Part shown: positions 4,988 through 7,460 of the stretch, piece after piece
Layout of the letters: every line of letters begins with the position of its first letter
How positions within the stretch are numbered: the first letter of the stretch is position 1
Assembly (NCBI GenBank): GCA_910585735.1
Contig: CAJUEU010000062.1
Coordinates: forward strand, 1-7,460
Direction: 5' to 3'
DNA length: 7,460 bases
Origin: an uncultured Oscillospiraceae bacterium
Lineage (GTDB): Bacteria > Bacillota > Clostridia > Oscillospirales > Oscillospiraceae
Notes under the pieces: generated by a model
Database searches by the model: none
The model's input: the letters and a program-made list of their open reading frames with translations, nothing else
Told to the model about the DNA's origin: nothing
Program-made: the position numbers and the translations under genes

Positions 4988-5404
4988 ATGGAATTGGAGC
5001 TGAGCCGCAAGCAATTTCGCCGTCTTTTGGATATGGCTTATATTGGAAACTGGATCCTGAACTCTACCCGGGGGGAAGACCGCTTTACCGACTACGACGA
5101 GGTGGAGTCCCTTCTCTTCCGAAAGGCCCGGGAGGCAGGCATGGATGCCCTTACCGAAGATTGGCAGGGGGTGGCTGTGCCCTCCCAGGCCTTCGCCTCC
5201 GGCGGCATCCACGACGCCATTATGGACTATGAAAACAACGTCTTTTTTGACATCCTGGCCGAGGATCTTGCCCGGCGGGATATGGACGACGTGCCCATCG
5301 ACGAGACCAACTATCAGGAGCTCGCCTCCCGGTTCGAGGCCTACATCGCTGAATTTGAGGAGCACGGCACCGACCACATTCTTCTGGACAACGGGAACTT
5401 TTAA
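4988..5404 (+). CDS. Acidic hypothetical protein, 138 residues
   Basis: I do not recognise this family. The protein is soluble, with no signal peptide or membrane helix, and strongly acidic: 31 Asp/Glu against 12 Lys/Arg. It starts MELELSRKQFRRLLDMAYIG, a likely amphipathic helix, followed by DRFTDYDEVESLLFRKAREAG (31-51), a Gly/Pro-containing middle (60-75) and an acidic helical C-terminal half (IMDYENNVFFDILAEDLARRD, DVPIDETNYQELASRFEAYIAEFEE). No metal-binding or catalytic motif is obvious. The start at 4988 has AAAGGAGG (4972-4979) 8 bases upstream; an out-of-frame ATG at 4981 is too close to it. It is the only plus-strand gene, has its own near-consensus promoter and a strong terminator, and so is an independent, probably well-expressed single-gene unit. 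Coding is well supported by these signals; function unknown. Confidence 0.85.
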   Translation: MELELSRKQFRRLLDMAYIGNWILNSTRGEDRFTDYDEVESLLFRKAREAGMDALTEDWQGVAVPSQAFASGGIHDAIMDYENNVFFDILAEDLARRDMDDVPIDETNYQELASRFEAYIAEFEEHGTDHILLDNGNF

Positions 5405-5420
5405 GAATGGAGCTTCCCCG

Positions 5421-5463
5421 ATAAGCAAAGGTCCCAGGCGAACAGCCTGGGACCTTTGCTTAT
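5421..5463. terminator. Bidirectional intrinsic terminator between convergent genes
   Basis: Perfect 19-bp stem: ATAAGCAAAGGTCCCAGGC (5421-5439) and its exact complement at 5445-5463, around the 5-base loop GAACA. It lies 17 bp after the plus-strand hypothetical gene, followed by TTCGTTTT. The TAA stop of the rhomboid gene (5460-5462) is inside the stem, so both convergent transcripts end here. The T-rich tracts (TTTGCTTATTT) are largely inside the stem rather than after it. Confidence 0.88.
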
Positions 5464-6020
5464 TTCGTTTTCCTCATCAAAAATCCGAACCCGGTGCCGC
5501 AGACTCCGCCTGCCAGATGCATAAAGTGAGCGGTGTTGTCCGTCACAAAAAGTCCGGCGTAGATCTCCTGGCCCAGATAGATAATGGCCACCAGAATGAG
5601 GGTCAGAGGGATGGTGCCCGACTTCATTCCTGAAAGAGAGGAGAGCAGAATCAGCATAAAGACAATTCCGCTGGCCCCCAGAAGGGCGTAGCCGGGAAAA
5701 AGGAAGCACTGGAGAAGCCCCGAGATAAGGGCTGTGAGCAGAATACCGCAAAGGAGGGCACGGCTCCCGTACCGCTCCTCCATGGGTGGGCCTATCACCA
5801 GTAGCAGCACCATATTCCCGGCAAAATGGGAATACCCGCCATGGCCCAGCACATGGCCGAAAAGCCGCACGAACCAAAGCGGCGTAACGGGAGAACGGTA
5901 GACCGAAAACAGGTGAAGGGTGGTCCAGTCCTTGGTCAGCCAGCCCAGCCCCAGAACAGCCAGGGAAAGGAAGAAAAAGGTGAGGATCACCGGGGAATTG
6001 TAGTGGAGCTTGTTCTTCAT
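5460..6020 (-). CDS. Rhomboid family intramembrane serine protease
   Basis: A 186-residue membrane protein predicted to cleave transmembrane substrates within the bilayer. Hydrophobic segments lie at about 10-28, 66-79, 88-108, 113-128, 137-158 and 165-181, giving the six-helix rhomboid core without extra domains. The family marks are present: H60 and the HxxxN element in GYSHFAGN (62-69), the catalytic Ser117 in GASG (115-118), and the catalytic His168 in AHFMHLAGG (164-172). It should be active. It is short at the N-terminus, with no cytoplasmic domain or TPR extension like YqgP. The start at 6020 is preceded by GAAGGGGG (6030-6037), about 9 bases away. It lies 70 bp behind rny, but a terminator fills that gap; the stop codon is buried in the shared terminator downstream. 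Substrate unknown. Confidence 0.95.
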   Translation of the reverse strand: MKNKLHYNSPVILTFFFLSLAVLGLGWLTKDWTTLHLFSVYRSPVTPLWFVRLFGHVLGHGGYSHFAGNMVLLLVIGPPMEERYGSRALLCGILLTALISGLLQCFLFPGYALLGASGIVFMLILLSSLSGMKSGTIPLTLILVAIIYLGQEIYAGLFVTDNTAHFMHLAGGVCGTGFGFLMRKTK

Positions 6021-6036
6021 CGTGAAAGGCCCCCTT

Positions 6037-6076
6037 CAAAAAATAGGAGGCAGGCAGTTTTCCCTGCCTGCCTCCC
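6037..6076 (-). terminator. Intrinsic terminator of rny
   Basis: A 12-bp stem, GGAGGCAGGCAG (6046-6057) and CTGCCTGCCTCC (6064-6075), with a 6-base loop. On the minus strand it is followed by TATTTTTT (6038-6045). The T-tract runs directly into the ribosome binding site of the rhomboid gene, leaving no room for a promoter between them. Confidence 0.88.
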
Positions 6077-6090
6077 GGTTTGCGGTTTGC

Positions 6091-7460
6091 TTATTTCGCG
6101 TAATCCACCGCTTTGGTCTCCCGAATGATATTGACCTTGATCTGGCCGGGATACTCCATCTCGTCCTCGATCTTCTTGGCCACATCCCGGGCCAGAATGA
6201 CCATCTGGTCCTCCGAGATCTTCTCGGGCTCCACCATAATGCGGATCTCCCGGCCGGCCTGAATGGCAAAGCACTTCTCCACTCCGGGGAAGGAGGAGCC
6301 GATGCCCTCCAGGGTCTCCAGCCGCTTGATGTAGTTCTCCAGGTTCTCCCGCCGGGCGCCGGGGCGGGCGGCGGAAATGGCGTCGGCCGCCTGAACGACC
6401 ACGGCCACCAGGGTCTTGGCCTCCACGTCCCCGTGGTGGGCCTCGATGGCGTGGATGACCTCCTCGCTCTCCCGGTACTTCCGGGCCAGCTCCACGCCGA
6501 TGGCCACGTGGGAGCTTCCCTCCACCTCACGGTCGATGGCCTTGCCCAGGTCGTGAAGCAGGCCGGCCCGCTTGGCGGTGGCAACGTCCACACCCAGCTC
6601 GGAGGCCATGAGCCCCGCCAGGTGAGCCACCTCCAGAGAATGGTTCAGAATGTTCTGGCCGTAGCTGGTGCGGTACTTCATCCGGCCCAGCAGCTTGATG
6701 AGCTCAGGGTGCAGTCCGTGAACATTGGCCTCAAACACAGCCCGCTCGCCTTCGGCCTTGATGGTAGCGTCCACCTCCCGCTTGGCCTTCTCCACCATCT
6801 CCTCAATGCGGGCGGGATGGATCCGTCCGTCCTGGATCAGCTTCTCCAGGGCGATCCGGGCGATCTCCCGGCGCACCGGCTCAAAGCAGGAGACCGTGAT
6901 GGCCTCGGGGGTATCGTCAATAATAAGGTCCACCCCGGTGAGGGTCTCCAGGGTGCGGATGTTCCGGCCCTCCCGGCCAATGATCCGGCCCTTCATGTCG
7001 TCGGAGGGAAGGGGCACCACGCTGACGGTGGCCTCAGACACATGGTCGGCGGCACAGCGCTGGATGGCAAGGGAGATGATCTCCCGGGCCATATTGTCGG
7101 CCTCCTCCTTATAGTGGAGCTCTGCCTCTCGGATCTTGGCGGCCGACTCGTGGGTGACCTCGGCCTCCAGCTGGCTCACCAGCATGTTCTTGGCCTCCTC
7201 GGCGGTCATGCCGGAGATCCGCTCCAACTCAGCCACCTGCTTGTCCTTCAGAGCCTCGACCTCTTCCTTCTCCTGCTCCAGCTCAGAAAGCTTATCCTGC
7301 AGGGCCTCTTCCTTCTTCTCCAGATTTTCCAGCTTCTTGTCCAGGTTCTCTTCCTTCTGCTGAAGGCGGTTCTCCTGCTTCTGGATGTCGCTGCGGCGCT
7401 CCTTCTCCTCCTTCTCCCACTCGTTGCGGGCGGTGAGGATGGCCTCCTTGGCCTCCACCA
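6091..7460 (-). CDS. rny: Ribonuclease Y (5' end cut by right window edge)
   Basis: RNase Y is the membrane-anchored endoribonuclease that starts bulk mRNA decay in many Firmicutes. About 456 residues are visible; Bacillus Rny has about 520, so the N-terminal membrane anchor and the start of the coiled coil lie beyond the window. The GTG at 7458 is an internal Val codon, not the start. Numbering from it: a charged coiled coil (about 1-130), a KH RNA-binding domain with GREG in the GxxG loop (GRIIGREGRNIRTLE, 157-171), a linker, and an HD phosphohydrolase domain with His273 in NHSLEVAH, the His302-Asp303 pair in LLHDLGKA, His341-His342 and Asp359, the metal-binding residues. The C-terminus, IKVNIIRETKAVDYAK, is the family's usual end. 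All visible catalytic residues are intact. Confidence 0.97.
   Translation of the reverse strand, partial: VEAKEAILTARNEWEKEEKERRSDIQKQENRLQQKEENLDKKLENLEKKEEALQDKLSELEQEKEEVEALKDKQVAELERISGMTAEEAKNMLVSQLEAEVTHESAAKIREAELHYKEEADNMAREIISLAIQRCAADHVSEATVSVVPLPSDDMKGRIIGREGRNIRTLETLTGVDLIIDDTPEAITVSCFEPVRREIARIALEKLIQDGRIHPARIEEMVEKAKREVDATIKAEGERAVFEANVHGLHPELIKLLGRMKYRTSYGQNILNHSLEVAHLAGLMASELGVDVATAKRAGLLHDLGKAIDREVEGSSHVAIGVELARKYRESEEVIHAIEAHHGDVEAKTLVAVVVQAADAISAARPGARRENLENYIKRLETLEGIGSSFPGVEKCFAIQAGREIRIMVEPEKISEDQMVILARDVAKKIEDEMEYPGQIKVNIIRETKAVDYAK

Noticed and set aside
4981..5232. Alternative 83-residue frame starting at ATG 4981
   Set aside because: The ATG is only about one base after the GGAGG, and the translation is Gly/Arg/Pro-rich shadow of the 138-residue gene.
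5401..6039. 212-residue minus-strand frame overlapping the rhomboid gene
   Set aside because: Out-of-frame shadow; the other frame carries the rhomboid active site.
1..7460. CRISPR arrays, tRNA or rRNA genes, insertion sequences, toxin-antitoxin or phage defence modules
   Set aside because: No regular repeat-spacer pattern, no cloverleaf, no transposase or integrase motifs, and no pair of small genes of that kind were seen.

Overview
The window is GC-rich chromosomal DNA from a low-copy, housekeeping part of a bacterial genome. Gene content points to a Clostridia-type Firmicute: RNase Y, a YabB–RsmI pair, MurI next to a DUF1934 (YwiB-like) protein, and strong AGGAGG-type ribosome binding sites. 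High GC with these families suggests the Oscillospiraceae/Ruminococcaceae side of the class, in the style of Flavonifractor or Oscillibacter; this is inference from composition and gene families only. I see no phage, transposase, tRNA, rRNA or CRISPR array.

Layout: all genes but one are on the minus strand. From high to low coordinates: ribonuclease Y (cut by the right edge, with an intrinsic terminator behind it); a short rhomboid intramembrane protease; then the lone plus-strand gene, a 138-residue acidic protein of unknown function with a near-perfect sigma-A promoter, which converges on the rhomboid gene through one shared 19-bp terminator stem. Across a divergent promoter region lies a two-gene operon, murI (glutamate racemase, peptidoglycan precursor) and a DUF1934 gene. 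A 230-bp intergenic region follows; it holds a long imperfect inverted repeat that folds by hand into a rod about 104 nt long, three TTAA motifs at exact 11-bp spacing, and an extended -10 promoter. That promoter drives a membrane-bound family 2 glycosyltransferase that ends in its own terminator. Next comes an operon of two RNA methyltransferases, a YabB/TrmN6-like enzyme and RsmI (16S rRNA C1402 2'-O-methylation), separated by a REP-like palindrome that overlaps the first gene's stop codon. At the left edge is the start of a secreted protein with a clear signal peptide and its own promoter.

The genes serve RNA modification and decay (rsmI, yabB, rny) and the cell envelope (murI, glycosyltransferase, rhomboid, exported protein). 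No single pathway links them. The most interesting unexplained signal is the structured intergenic element at 3412-3515 and the 11-bp repeats beside it. The best unknown gene is the 138-residue plus-strand protein. I found no convincing new multi-gene system.
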